DNA from: Nitrosospira multiformis
GTDB taxonomy: Bacteria; Pseudomonadota; Gammaproteobacteria; Burkholderiales; Nitrosomonadaceae
Length of the DNA: 64,000 nt
Direction: 5' to 3'
NCBI RefSeq assembly: GCF_900110185.1
Contig: NZ_FOCT01000010.1
Location: 1-64,000, forward strand
Numbering within the stretch: position 1 is the stretch's first letter; every line of letters begins with the position of its first letter. The position numbers and the translations under genes were made by a program. Of the stretch, positions 1 to 8,111 are shown one piece after another. The notes under the pieces are model-generated. The model saw nothing but the letters and a program-made list of their open reading frames with translations, made no database searches and was not told the DNA's origin.

Positions 1-236
1 TGGGAATTACCCTCAGCCGTGTAAGAGTATCCCACCACCTGTCCGGCATCGTTGATACCGTTGGCCTCGCTCCAGCTCCTGCCCAAAGTGCCCAGGTTAA
101 TTGCCGTCCTGCTGTTAAGGTCAACAAGGAAGGCTGCTATCTGGGCGTTTGCATGATTGACAAAACCAGGGCCGATAATTAAGGCGACGGCCAGGACAAG
201 ATGACGAACTTTGAAGGAAGGGCTGAGTAGTGTCAT
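1..236 (-). CDS. HAF-repeat secreted protein (5' part, runs off window)
   Basis: The first 78 codons of a gene read leftward off the window edge. The start ATG is at 234-236. The product opens with a signal peptide (hydrophobic stretch LVLAVALIIGPGF, then a likely cleavage after HANA-Q). The mature part shows an AFLVDLN stretch followed by LGTLGRSWSEANGINDAGQV, which matches the HAF repeat pattern (LGxxxSxAxxINxxGxVVG) of extracellular beta-propeller-like proteins. In exosortase-bearing bacteria such proteins often end in a PEP-CTERM anchor, but that end lies outside the window. Function is unknown beyond export. Confidence 0.7.
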   Translation of the reverse strand, partial: MTLLSPSFKVRHLVLAVALIIGPGFVNHANAQIAAFLVDLNSRTAINLGTLGRSWSEANGINDAGQVVGYSYTAEGNS

Positions 237-375
237 GGCATTCTCTGACAAGGCGATGTTTGGTAATCCATTGCTTCAATGTAAATAATGGAGTTCATGC
301 TGTCAAAGCAGCTTCTCTCGATCTTCAGTTTTTGGTTCTATTTTTAAACTTCCTCACAACTAGCGGGATCTTTCT

Positions 376-930
376 TCATCGGATGTATTGATAAAGAGTT
401 TCGTGGCTTATCCCAAACTCCTTCGCCAGCTTTGTCCGGTTTGCCCCTGTAGCTGCCTGCTCTCGCAGCTTGGCAATCCTGTCTGCATTCAGAGCCGGCT
501 TCCTGCCCTTGTAGACTCCTTTGGCCTTTGCCAGTGCTATCCCTTCCCGCTGCCGCTCCTTGATGAGGGACCGCTCAAACTGAGCGAAGGCACTCAGCAT
601 GGTAAACATCAAAGTAAAGCGAGGATCATCATTACCGGCAGTGAAGTTCATATTCTCCTTAACGAATTGGACCGATACTCCCCGATCATTCATTTCCCTC
701 ACCAGCTTGACCATGTCTTCCACGTTACGCGCCAGCCTGTCCATGGAATGGACTATGAGCGTATCCCCCGAACGAACGTGATTGAGTGCAGCCTGGAGCT
801 GAGGCCTGTTCGTATCCTTGGCTGATGCCTTGTCGGTGAAGACCTTGTCCAAGTGAATCCCATCGAGCTGGCGCTCATGATTTTGATCCGGTGAACTGAC
901 GCGAACGTATCCAATTCTTTGACTGGTCAT
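376..930 (-). CDS. Serine recombinase, resolvase/invertase family
   Basis: A 184-residue small serine recombinase. The N-terminal catalytic domain begins RIGYVRVSSPDQ, with the nucleophilic Ser of the YxRVSS motif near residue 12-13, and continues with the usual GDTLIVHSMDRLARN segment around residues 56-70. The C-terminal 45 residues form a Hin/resolvase-type helix-turn-helix (KLAKEFGISHETLYQYIR). Length is normal for Tn3 or plasmid resolvases. The upstream 950-1053 region carries a cluster of TGTCA half-sites that could be its res site. No Tn3 transposase is visible, so it probably belongs to the accessory element that also carries the integrase at 3516-4907. Whether it resolves or inverts DNA cannot be told. 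Confidence 0.92.
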   Translation of the reverse strand: MTSQRIGYVRVSSPDQNHERQLDGIHLDKVFTDKASAKDTNRPQLQAALNHVRSGDTLIVHSMDRLARNVEDMVKLVREMNDRGVSVQFVKENMNFTAGNDDPRFTLMFTMLSAFAQFERSLIKERQREGIALAKAKGVYKGRKPALNADRIAKLREQAATGANRTKLAKEFGISHETLYQYIR

Positions 931-949
931 GACTCTCTCTCTACAAAAA

Positions 950-1053
950 TGTCAGAGTAGAGTCCATTACCTTCATGAGTGAGTGTCAATCAATATAATT
1001 TCGTACTCTAGATTGACACAAAATGACAGGAAAAGTGTCAGGCAGATTTGTCA
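950..1053. promoter_or_regulatory. Cluster of TGTCA motifs, candidate resolvase site
   Basis: Directly upstream of the resolvase gene, the pentamer TGTCA or its complement occurs at about 950, 984, 1015, 1024, 1036 and 1049. Two of these form a 9-bp inverted repeat, GTGTCAATC at 983-991 and GATTGACAC at 1011-1019. Small serine recombinases act at res sites made of several inverted 12-bp half-sites next to their own gene, so this is a reasonable candidate. It may also act as the operator controlling resolvase expression. Binding is inferred from position and repetition only. Confidence 0.4.
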
Positions 1054-1163
1054 GGATGGGGTGTACCCTAGCTGGGCATTCAATCCGCTGTCCATGGACA
1101 ATTTGTCAGGCCCACTTTAGACTCCCATCCCTTTCTTCTTTCTTATTTCGGGCTTTCTTTGGA

Positions 1164-1850
1164 ATGAGAGCAGTAGCTCTACAGTTGATACATGTAGTTA
1201 CTTGGCTTCCTCGCGTAGGATTGTGGATAAGCCGAGAGGGGAAGGACATTTGGATAACATTAGCTGTCCTAGCTGTGGCACTTGGTGCCGTTTACGCCTT
1301 TGGTGTAGGAGAGCAATCAATACGTGTAGCAGGATTTTTTCTTGAACTCTTGGGGCTAGCAGTAGTGGCTATAGGGCTGAACGATAGTAGGCAGCTATTT
1401 GGACGGCCAGGAGTATACACTGCGATAAAAAACTCAATGAAGCGCTTCCCCAAGCCTTGGAGAGAGACTCACGTGCTGCTTGTTGGCAGTGCCGGTTCAG
1501 CATATGGGAGTGCTACAGCAGCGGCTATCAGTAACTCAACCTCAAGGCTTCCGACTACTTTAGAGGAGAGGGTGGCTTTACTAGAAGAAAGACTATACCT
1601 CGCTGATACACAGATTAATGAAGGACGGCACAAACTTGAGGAAGAGGCGAAGAAGCGGAAGGCTGTGGTAGAAGCTGAGGCAGAGGCTAGAGCTGCGGGC
1701 GATAAGGCAGTGCAGAAGCTGATTGAGGAAGCAGTAATAGGCGGGATAAGGCTGGAGACCATGGGTGTCGTTTGGTTAGCCTTTGGCTTAACCTTGTCCT
1801 CACTCTCGGAGGAAATAGCTTGTCTTATTAGCAAGCTGTGGGGAACGTAA
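1164..1850 (+). CDS. Membrane protein with coiled coil, unknown function
   Basis: The reading frame is open from 1023, but the first 47 codons are arginine/cysteine-rich and overlap the putative resolvase site, so ATG 1164 is the more likely start (228 residues). Two hydrophobic segments follow (about residues 25-45, ITLAVLAVALGAVYAFGVG, and 50-70, VAGFFLELLGLAVVAIGLN). A charged coiled coil (about 135-190, rich in Glu, Lys and Ala) comes next, then a final hydrophobic helix near the C terminus. I recognise no family. It lies in the accessory block between the resolvase and a helix-turn-helix gene, so it is probably cargo of the mobile element. The gene is AT-richer than the chromosome to the right. 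Confidence 0.55.
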   Translation: MRAVALQLIHVVTWLPRVGLWISREGKDIWITLAVLAVALGAVYAFGVGEQSIRVAGFFLELLGLAVVAIGLNDSRQLFGRPGVYTAIKNSMKRFPKPWRETHVLLVGSAGSAYGSATAAAISNSTSRLPTTLEERVALLEERLYLADTQINEGRHKLEEEAKKRKAVVEAEAEARAAGDKAVQKLIEEAVIGGIRLETMGVVWLAFGLTLSSLSEEIACLISKLWGT

Positions 1851-2092
1851 GGCAAGCCTCCAAATAGAAAGGAGGAGCACTCTCCAATACTCCTCCAATC
1901 GTAATTCCCATCAGTAATTCCCTCAAGTAACTCTTTCCAGTATTCCCCGTTGACCCCCTAAAAGTAGTGTGACCGAAACCTATAACAGAAGCCGTTAAAC
2001 ATTCATATAAGAGGATAACTATAGGTAAACCAATAGTGCTCCATAGATAACCAGTAGTTCCTGGTAGTAACCCAATCAGACCTTCTTAAAAG

Positions 2093-2215
2093 TTAATGTG
2101 AGGGGTAGCCCTCGGTATTCCAGAAGCGCTCGAAAGAACCTACTCGGATATAAACAGCGGAAAAGCCGTAGAACTCAATAATGGATTTGCGGAAGGTAAT
2201 GGTGAATGTTGCCAT
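2093..2215 (-). CDS. Small orphan protein, 40 residues
   Basis: A short frame on the minus strand with a good ribosome-binding site: GAGGAG sits eight bases before the ATG at 2213-2215. It encodes 40 residues beginning MATFTITFRKSIIEFYGFSA and ends in TAA at 2093. The product is basic and aromatic with no signal peptide. No family is recognised. It lies between the membrane protein (ends 1850) and the helix-turn-helix gene (2282-2557), all within the AT-rich accessory block. The well-placed Shine-Dalgarno is the main argument that it is real. Confidence 0.45.
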   Translation of the reverse strand: MATFTITFRKSIIEFYGFSAVYIRVGSFERFWNTEGYPSH

Positions 2216-2281
2216 GATATTTCTCCTCTTGTTTCTGGCGCTATGGCAGGATTGCCGCACTCAGTAAGATGAACTATAGAT

Positions 2282-2557
2282 TCATTGAATCCATCTGTCA
2301 ACTTCTTTTTCACCTAGCTTAATCAGTAGGAGCTCCCAGGCAGCTAGAGGCATAGCTCTGTAGTTGACTGTACCAACGGGAGCTAACCAATTATGCATAG
2401 TCCTCAGCGAGACATGTAGGAGACTGGCGGCTTGCTCCCTGGTGAGATTATGTTTCTTCAGGACTGCCCTTATCTCGTCTGGGGAGGGTGTTGTTAATGT
2501 GGATGTGTCCATCAGGTCTTCTTGATTAGAAGGTATTGTGGTTATTTGACTTTCCAT
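2282..2557 (-). CDS. Small helix-turn-helix DNA-binding protein
   Basis: A 91-residue protein, possibly starting at the internal Met16 (position 2512). The core EIRAVLKKHNLTREQAASLL then HVSLRTMHNW is a classic helix-turn-helix (about residues 30-58). It is followed by a segment (AMPLAAWELLLIKLGEK) seen in small phage and plasmid regulators where this domain is followed by a Trp-containing helix. It probably regulates genes of the accessory element, possibly itself. The upstream region carries a 10-bp direct repeat and a perfect palindrome (see 2566-2692), which could be operators. The target is inferred, not shown. Confidence 0.7.
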   Translation of the reverse strand: MESQITTIPSNQEDLMDTSTLTTPSPDEIRAVLKKHNLTREQAASLLHVSLRTMHNWLAPVGTVNYRAMPLAAWELLLIKLGEKEVDRWIQ

Positions 2558-2565
2558 AGTTTCCT

Positions 2566-2692
2566 ATTAGATCAAAATAAATTCTGGATAGCTTAATCTC
2601 TTTAATCAAGACAGGTTTTTGAAAGCCTTATCATTAGATCAAGAGGGGGTACCGGGGGGATAAAGCTGGACGGTGTAACGCAGGGTACCCTG
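2566..2692. promoter_or_regulatory. Direct repeat and palindrome upstream of HTH gene
   Basis: ATTAGATCAA occurs twice in the same orientation, at 2566-2575 and 2633-2642. It is followed by the perfect 12-bp palindrome CAGGGTACCCTG at 2681-2692. All lie in the 376-bp gap between the helix-turn-helix gene (start 2557) and the unknown gene at 2934. They are reasonable operator candidates for the neighbouring regulator. Nothing else coding is evident in the gap. Confidence 0.35.
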
Positions 2693-2933
2693 GGATAAAT
2701 TTGTGATAAAACATTTAGGGTCCCTCGATTGCCAGTCACCTTTCTTCCTCCAGAGACCAGAGACATCTTTCCTTCATGAAGTCCCGAGGCTTCCGTTTCT
2801 CCAGCTCAACCAATCTATAAAAAATCAACTATATTAAAATCCAAGGAACAGTGACAAAGGCGTTTTCGAACAACAATCCATTTAGCTTAGGCATGGATGT
2901 CTTAACGCATGAGTTTGAGTAGGAGGAGCCAAA

Positions 2934-3464
2934 ATGCCCATTGACATCGGAGTAATTACCTTAATACCAGAGCCGGATGAGGATAGAAGTTCGCCTCAAG
3001 ATTCTCCAGAATTTCTGATTGGATTCGTTTATTGGCTTCAAGATTTCATCAATGAAATAAGTAATCAAGTTAGGTTACAAGGGAATTTGACAGGCTACCA
3101 GGGTTTACCCTTATTTGATGAAGAACTGATACAAGGGTTGCCTGATGCACTAGCAGAACTTAATGAAAACAGGCAATTTGAATCCTTGGTAGAATCACTT
3201 CAGTCAGGCGGCCCAACATTGATTAATATGATTGTGCAACATGGTTTATACGGTGCTCAGCTTAGATGGAAGCTTTCAAACGTTAATATCCGTATTACGC
3301 GCTTCCTTGAGCGCCAAACAGCGCCACTGCTACATAGGCTTTTGTCCACTGTTGATACCATATTAGAAAGTATTCTCGGAGTTGTGGCGGGAGGTTCAGC
3401 AATCAAGGAATTGAAGGAGATGATTGAAAATGCTCTGGCTCTAGTTGCGCCAGAGCCCGAATAA
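2934..3464 (+). CDS. Unknown protein of the accessory block
   Basis: A 176-residue protein with a strong ribosome-binding site (AGGAGGAG eight bases before the ATG). It is acidic and mostly helical by composition, with no signal peptide. Residues 25-45 include an aromatic stretch (FLIGFVYWLQDFINEI), and the C-terminal third contains LLSTVDTILESILGVVAGGS, which could be an amphipathic or weakly membrane-associated helix. I recognise no family. It converges on the integrase gene (3516-4907) and shares the AT-rich composition of the block, so it is likely cargo of the integrated element. Confidence 0.6.
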   Translation: MPIDIGVITLIPEPDEDRSSPQDSPEFLIGFVYWLQDFINEISNQVRLQGNLTGYQGLPLFDEELIQGLPDALAELNENRQFESLVESLQSGGPTLINMIVQHGLYGAQLRWKLSNVNIRITRFLERQTAPLLHRLLSTVDTILESILGVVAGGSAIKELKEMIENALALVAPEPE

Positions 3465-3515
3465 ATATGGGGTCCGTAAATAATAAGAAGACTCTGTAGA
3501 ACAAACCATAAGCAT

Positions 3516-4907
3516 TTACTTAAATCCCCCTAAAACAATCTTATCCAGCCACCCCCTCAACTGCTGTAACCCATACCCCAATCCATACTTGTCCCCAATA
3601 TCTTCCTTGCCCCACCCACCCACTGCATCCTGAATATCCTTAGGTGCTCCCACATTACGTAAACGGTCTCTGATGGTATGGCGAAATTCATGGGTTGTCT
3701 TCTTGACACCCAGACGAGACTCAATCCACTTGTTCAGCGTATTGGAAGCGTGAGTCGCCTTGCATTCGCTCTTATCGGTGTACCGGGGGAAAGCATGAGT
3801 TTGCCCTGGCTGTGCTGTCTGGATAATTCTCTGTGCTGCCCATAGGGAAACCCCTACCAAGGGTACATTTCTCTTACTGGATTTAGTCTTAAGGGTGCGC
3901 CAAGGATGAGGGCGAATGGAGACGTATGGAATAGGAGCATTCAGGTGTAAGTCCTCCAATGTTAGCCCCGCAGCTTCCGCTATGCGGCATCCAAGGTCTA
4001 TCTGTAGGGCTAGCAACCAACGTATATCATCATCCTCTTTCTTGCACTCCTGGATGAGGGTAATTAGCTGGTCATTATCGAAGGGCTCTCTGGCTTTTGA
4101 GTCCTCGCCCAGTCCGGGAATTCTCAAGCTTAGAAAGGGGTTCTTCTTGGTTATTTCCCTTTCCACGATAGCCACATTAAATATCGCTCGGAGAATACTT
4201 ATGTATCGCCCTATCGTTGTAGTCTTAACACCTTCCGCAATACCCCTAGTCACAAATTCCTTTGCATCTACCCTGCCTACTTCCTCAAGTTCCTTATCCC
4301 CAACTAATGCTATTAGTCTTCCCCACACCCGCTCGGTATCCGCTCGGAACTTCTTTTTATCTTTATTCTTGTGGCCGTCAAGGTAGACCCGGAGAGCATC
4401 GCTAAGGCGAAACTTCGGCTCCTCGTTCAGTAACCGCAGTGCTTCCAGTTCCACAGGGTCTAGGAACTCCTCAGGCTCCACGCTGCGGTATAACTCTTCA
4501 TCGCCCTGGGCATACGCTTCATGTTTCCTTTCAAAAACACGAATGAGAAGGTCAAAGGCGTGCTCATCATTGTCTGCTGGCTGAGGCTTTAGCCCATACT
4601 CTGCAAGCATCTTTACCGCAGCTTCTCGAACACTGTACGGTTTTAGCTCAGGGTTTCCACGAAGTGCTGCCCATGTTGATTCGTACTGCCTATTGAGTTC
4701 ACGAACTCTTTTAGCAATCAATCCAGGGTCGCTAGTCTTTAGGTTAACCTTGACGTGGGTTGCACTGTGGTAGCGATGCAGTAAGTCCTTGGGTAGCTTG
4801 CGCTGGTAGTAGTAGGTATTACCGCGCTGATAGACGTACTTGATTGACACGCTGAAGATGCGACCTAGCAATAGTTTCATTAGATGGTACCACGAAAGTA
4901 CCACCAC
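3516..4907 (-). CDS. Tyrosine-type site-specific integrase
   Basis: Up to 463 residues; the listed start is GTG, and an ATG at 4880 (residue 10) is an alternative. The N terminus (KYVYQRGNTYYYQRKLPKDL, about 23-42) is the small fold found at the start of many phage-like integrases. A core-binding region spans about 165-255. The catalytic domain shows the first Arg in LGCRIAEAAGL (R308), a Lys in the TLKTKSSKR turn, HEFRH (H406, R409) and a Tyr at about 441-445. The catalytic set looks intact. The gene starts 56 bp from the 3' end of tRNA-Asn, so it most likely integrated the element to its left at that tRNA. An inverted repeat (TGGTAC/GTACCA, 4885-4903) covers its start region. Confidence 0.93.
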   Translation of the reverse strand: MVVLSWYHLMKLLLGRIFSVSIKYVYQRGNTYYYQRKLPKDLLHRYHSATHVKVNLKTSDPGLIAKRVRELNRQYESTWAALRGNPELKPYSVREAAVKMLAEYGLKPQPADNDEHAFDLLIRVFERKHEAYAQGDEELYRSVEPEEFLDPVELEALRLLNEEPKFRLSDALRVYLDGHKNKDKKKFRADTERVWGRLIALVGDKELEEVGRVDAKEFVTRGIAEGVKTTTIGRYISILRAIFNVAIVEREITKKNPFLSLRIPGLGEDSKAREPFDNDQLITLIQECKKEDDDIRWLLALQIDLGCRIAEAAGLTLEDLHLNAPIPYVSIRPHPWRTLKTKSSKRNVPLVGVSLWAAQRIIQTAQPGQTHAFPRYTDKSECKATHASNTLNKWIESRLGVKKTTHEFRHTIRDRLRNVGAPKDIQDAVGGWGKEDIGDKYGLGYGLQQLRGWLDKIVLGGFK

Positions 4908-4963
4908 AAGAAGACTATACGCCGGATAGGTTACTGAAAAGTAAGAGAATATTACTCAGTATC

Positions 4964-5039
4964 TGGCTCCCCGACCAGGGCTCGAACCTGGGACCTGCGG
5001 ATTAACAGTCCGTCGCTCTACCGACTGAGCTATCGGGGA
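4964..5039 (-). tRNA. tRNA-Asn (GTT)
   Basis: A complete 76-nt tRNA on the minus strand. The acceptor stem TCCCCGA pairs with TCGGGGA, and the D arm, anticodon loop CTGTTAA (anticodon GTT), T arm GGTTCGAGCC and an encoded 3' CCA are all present. It is the presumed attachment site of the element whose integrase begins just downstream of the tRNA 3' end. I could not find a second copy of the tRNA 3' end to the left, so the far end of the element is probably outside the window. Confidence 0.97.
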
Positions 5040-5354
5040 ATTGGAGAGGTGCATATACTAATAGCTTAAGCCAAGCTGGTCAATCAGGGGGAACGAGTTA
5101 TTGGGCTTGACAGGAGCCATTAAGGCTGATGGAACTGAAATGCCGTAGCCTTGTATTTCACCAAAAGAGGGAAATCGACTTGCAAGTAGCGCGGCTCAGG
5201 AAAGTTATGCCGGGCCCCTAGTACAGGCCACTTCTTGCTTGTCCAACATTAAATTTCCCGTAAAGAGATCATGTTTAATATTGGACGATCCATTTAATGA
5301 AGGATTTGTTTGCGCGATTGGCCGGCGCATAAGCGCCGGTATTTTCTGAATCGA
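5040..5354. other. Intergenic region without recognised features
   Basis: About 315 bp between the tRNA-Asn gene and the small lipoprotein gene at 5355-5498. It should contain the tRNA promoter on the minus strand. I see no convincing coding frame, repeat or hairpin in it. Confidence 0.5.
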
Positions 5355-5498
5355 TCAATAATTTCTCTCCGAATCTTTCTCTGGCACGACAATAATTTTT
5401 TCCTTCTCTTTTTCTTTTTCTGCAGGACGCTCTACGGATACACAACCCGTGATTTGAACGAGCAATAACGTCGCTATAAACAATTTTAGTATTTTCAT
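5355..5498 (-). CDS. Small lipoprotein, 47 residues
   Basis: A short minus-strand gene. The start ATG at 5496-5498 is preceded by AAGGA at a spacing of eight bases. The product has a textbook lipoprotein signal: MKILKLFIATLLLVQITGCV, with lipobox ITGC and the lipidated Cys at residue 19. The mature part is only 28 residues, very rich in Lys and Glu (EKEKEKEK). A longer frame in another register overlaps it but has neither signal peptide nor lipobox. It is probably envelope-anchored; the function is unknown. Confidence 0.6.
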   Translation of the reverse strand: MKILKLFIATLLLVQITGCVSVERPAEKEKEKEKIIVVPEKDSERNY

Positions 5499-5782
5499 AG
5501 GAATAATCCTTTTGTAATTTTGTAATTCGGCATGAAGTAAATGAATGGGCCGAATTATTACAGTATCCCAAAGTTGCCATTAAAACCGTTCGTTAGCACA
5601 CATTATTGACGAGCAAGTTTTCTTTGTATCCGGATGAGAACCAGCGGAAGAGCATATCTACCGGGAAGATTTCCCTTGACATTTAGAATAATCCACAGTT
5701 CCGTTCTAAGTTCAGAACCGAAAATTGCCGTGCTCTTCAGAGGTTGCAACAAAGCTTGACTTTATTTTAATTTATTGATACC

Positions 5783-5907
5783 AAAGCCTTTTTAGAAATG
5801 TTCAAAAAATAGCCAGATAAGAAAAAGCTGTTACAGGAGGGCGACTTACTCTTCCTTTCATCAGCTTATCAACAAACTTATCCACAGCAATTGTGGAAAA
5901 TAAAACG
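5783..5907 (+). repeat. Diverged direct repeat with DnaA boxes, copy 1
   Basis: About 125 bp that aligns by eye with 8112-8232. The shared core reads CTTATCAACAAA, then TTATCCACAG, about five variable bases, then TTGTGGAAAA. TTATCCACA at 5878-5886 is a perfect DnaA box. The following TGTGGAAAA is, on the other strand, TTTTCCACA, a second close match in inverted orientation. The upstream half (CAAAAAATAGCC with CAAAAAATGGCC in copy 2) is also conserved. The remainder of the 5499-6084 gap shows nothing else I recognise. Confidence 0.6.
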
Positions 5908-6084
5908 TCTGATGTAACGGTGTCAGGAAATGCAAAAAGTGCTGCATACGGGGAATTCAGACGAACACTTACGCCTCAGGAATCCTTGTCACTTTCGCTT
6001 GCTTCAGCATTTAAGATTCCTGATTGAAAGACACTTCTTGAAGCCTGGTCAAAGTATCAAACAGTATTAAACGCCTGTCTGTTT

Positions 6085-6303
6085 CTACCGCACAGGCTTT
6101 TCATACTCCTCTTGCCGCAATGCCGCTTCCACGACTTCCTTGGCCTCCTCGATGTTCTTTACGTGCGACAGATCGATTCCCGGGTTGGGATAGCTATGCC
6201 AGAAAGAAAACCCTGCGGTCGTGATCCACAATAATCCCCTTACATGCTGTTCTACGAATACCTCCTGATGATGCTCATCAACTATCTTCCATTCAATATC
6301 CAT
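6085..6303 (-). CDS. Small unknown protein, 72 residues
   Basis: A compact acidic protein with a good ribosome-binding site (GAGGAG ten bases before the ATG at 6303). The sequence begins MDIEWKIVDEHHQEVFVEQH and contains aromatic-rich middle strands (WITTAGFSFWHSYPN) followed by an Ala/Glu-rich helix. It has no signal peptide and no membrane segment. I do not recognise a family; the pattern of strands then helix suggests a small folded alpha/beta domain. It lies between the first DnaA-box repeat and the haloperoxidase-like gene, in the opposite orientation to the latter. Confidence 0.55.
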   Translation of the reverse strand: MDIEWKIVDEHHQEVFVEQHVRGLLWITTAGFSFWHSYPNPGIDLSHVKNIEEAKEVVEAALRQEEYEKPVR

Positions 6304-6624
6304 CGTTAAGACTCCTCAGCGTCTGGAAATGTTAATATAACCGATCAAACTCAGACTGTAGCAGTTATACTTTCATACTAATACCAATTGCTTCATTCTG
6401 CACTCATCCTGAGTCACCAGCACTAATTGAGTGAATGCCTGCAAGCGCTGGTTAGCCGGCAAAGCCAGAAATACTACGAGCGATGTACGTCCTCCTCAAT
6501 CTCCCGCCTGTTTCATAGTCCATTGCCCTATTGGGATAACGTTCAGTAGCATGCACCTCGGCAGGAAGGAGCTTTTATGTCGATTCATACCCTATCCTGC
6601 TCAATCGTCAGCAAGGAAAAAACA

Positions 6625-7863
6625 ATGACTCAAGATGTAAAGAAAAATCGGTTACTGGTATTGGCAATAGTCGTTATACCTATTCTTGTCAGTTCCCCGG
6701 CGCGAGCCGACGCAGTGACGCACTGGAACCGCGTGGCAGGCGATATTATCGTGGACTCGGGATTGGGCCCCCTACCGGCAGATCGTGCTCTCGCGATCGT
6801 GCAAACCGCGGTATATGAGGCAACAAACGCAATTACCCAGCAATATCCGGCCAGCGATCTCAAGCTGAAAGGTAAGCCGGAAGCCTCGGTGGAGGCCGCC
6901 ATTGCAGCGGCAAATCGCGCTACGCTTACAGCCCTGGTACCTGTGCAACGGACAGCTATCGATACTGCCTATCGCCAGGCGCTAGCCGCGATCCCGGATG
7001 ACATCGCAAGAAGCGATGGCCTTGCGATTGGCGAAAAAGCCGCAGCGGGAATTCTGTCGCAGCGGGCACAAGACGGTGCCGATGCAGGAGAATCATACCG
7101 CCCGCACACCTCTCCCGGACTCTATGTGCCTACTGTAATACCGGAAGCGCCACACTGGTTGCAAATCAAGCCCTGGCTTATGGACAACGCTGCCCAATTT
7201 CGTCCCGGCCCTCCTCCCCACCTGGAAAGCAAGTTATGGGCACGCGACTACAATGAAGTCAAAGCGCTGGGTGGAAAGTACAGCCAGCACCGCACCACTG
7301 CTCAGACTGAAATTGCCCGTTTTTGGGAAGAAGTAATGCCTCCGATCTACCATGGAGTGATACGTTCGGTTGCCGAAGCGCCAGGAAGGGAGATCACGCG
7401 AAATGCGCGCCTCTTTGCGGCGGCAACCCAGGCTTCGACCGATGCACTTATAGCGGTATTTGACGCCAAGTATCATTACGGCTTCTGGCGCCCGCTCACT
7501 GCCATTCGCAATGGCGATGTTGATGGAAACAACGCAACAGAACGGGATCCTTCATGGCTTCCCTTTATCGACACACCCATGCATCCTGAATACCCGTGCG
7601 CCCACTGCATCGTCGCAGGCGCGGTAGGAACAGTACTGAAAGCTGAGATTGGTGCAGATCCCGTACCGCCCCTGGCTACTACCAGCCGCGCCGCAGGCGG
7701 CGTGATACGCAGTTGGAAAAATATCGATGAGATCGTCCAGGAAGTGGCCAATGCACGCATATATGATGGAGTACACTACCGCAACTCCGGTGAGGTAGGC
7801 ACCGCCATGGGCAGGCGAATTGCCGAGCTGGCAGTTATGAAATATTTCCGCACTGACCAGTAA
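6625..7863 (+). CDS. Secreted vanadium-dependent haloperoxidase / PAP2-type enzyme
   Basis: From ATG 6625 the protein has 412 residues and a clear signal peptide (VLAIVVIPILVSSPARA, cleavage near residue 28); an upstream ATG at 6577 would put 16 residues before it. The vanadate/phosphate-binding residues of the haloperoxidase-PAP2 superfamily are visible. KYHYGFWR (about 282-289) has Lys and Arg seven apart. EYPCAHC (about 320-326) stands in place of the usual SGH. RIYDGVH (about 378-384) has Arg and the vanadate-ligating His six apart. The catalytic machinery therefore looks complete, with an unusual Cys-Ala-His-Cys around the acid-base His. Such enzymes oxidise halides with peroxide or act as phosphatases; which applies here cannot be told. 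It acts in the periplasm or outside the cell. Confidence 0.85.
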   Translation: MTQDVKKNRLLVLAIVVIPILVSSPARADAVTHWNRVAGDIIVDSGLGPLPADRALAIVQTAVYEATNAITQQYPASDLKLKGKPEASVEAAIAAANRATLTALVPVQRTAIDTAYRQALAAIPDDIARSDGLAIGEKAAAGILSQRAQDGADAGESYRPHTSPGLYVPTVIPEAPHWLQIKPWLMDNAAQFRPGPPPHLESKLWARDYNEVKALGGKYSQHRTTAQTEIARFWEEVMPPIYHGVIRSVAEAPGREITRNARLFAAATQASTDALIAVFDAKYHYGFWRPLTAIRNGDVDGNNATERDPSWLPFIDTPMHPEYPCAHCIVAGAVGTVLKAEIGADPVPPLATTSRAAGGVIRSWKNIDEIVQEVANARIYDGVHYRNSGEVGTAMGRRIAELAVMKYFRTDQ

Positions 7864-8111
7864 GCTTTTAGTGCCCTCAGAAACTCTCCCTGAGCGCCGG
7901 CCTTGCGCACGGTGCTCACGATCCCCTGCGGTTTCGTGCCGGCGCCTTTCCCCATTCCAGACGATACCAGCCGCAGTAAATGAGGCAGCCAGTGCTCAAA
8001 ATGGGCTTGACAAATTGAATTAATCCACAACGTCATAAAAGTTCCATATCTTCGAAAAATCTCTTTCGCAAAACTTCCCGGATATAAGGCTTATTTATAA
8101 ACAACTGAAAA

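Noticed and set aside
388..825. Open frame opposite the resolvase gene
   Set aside because: It lies entirely antisense to a clear serine recombinase and encodes a Cys/Pro-rich product without any domain; a shadow of the real gene.
1..4963. Search for a second copy of the tRNA-Asn 3' end (far attachment site)
   Set aside because: No convincing repeat of the tRNA 3' segment was found; the similar GACCAGG at about 13665 is on the wrong side and too short.
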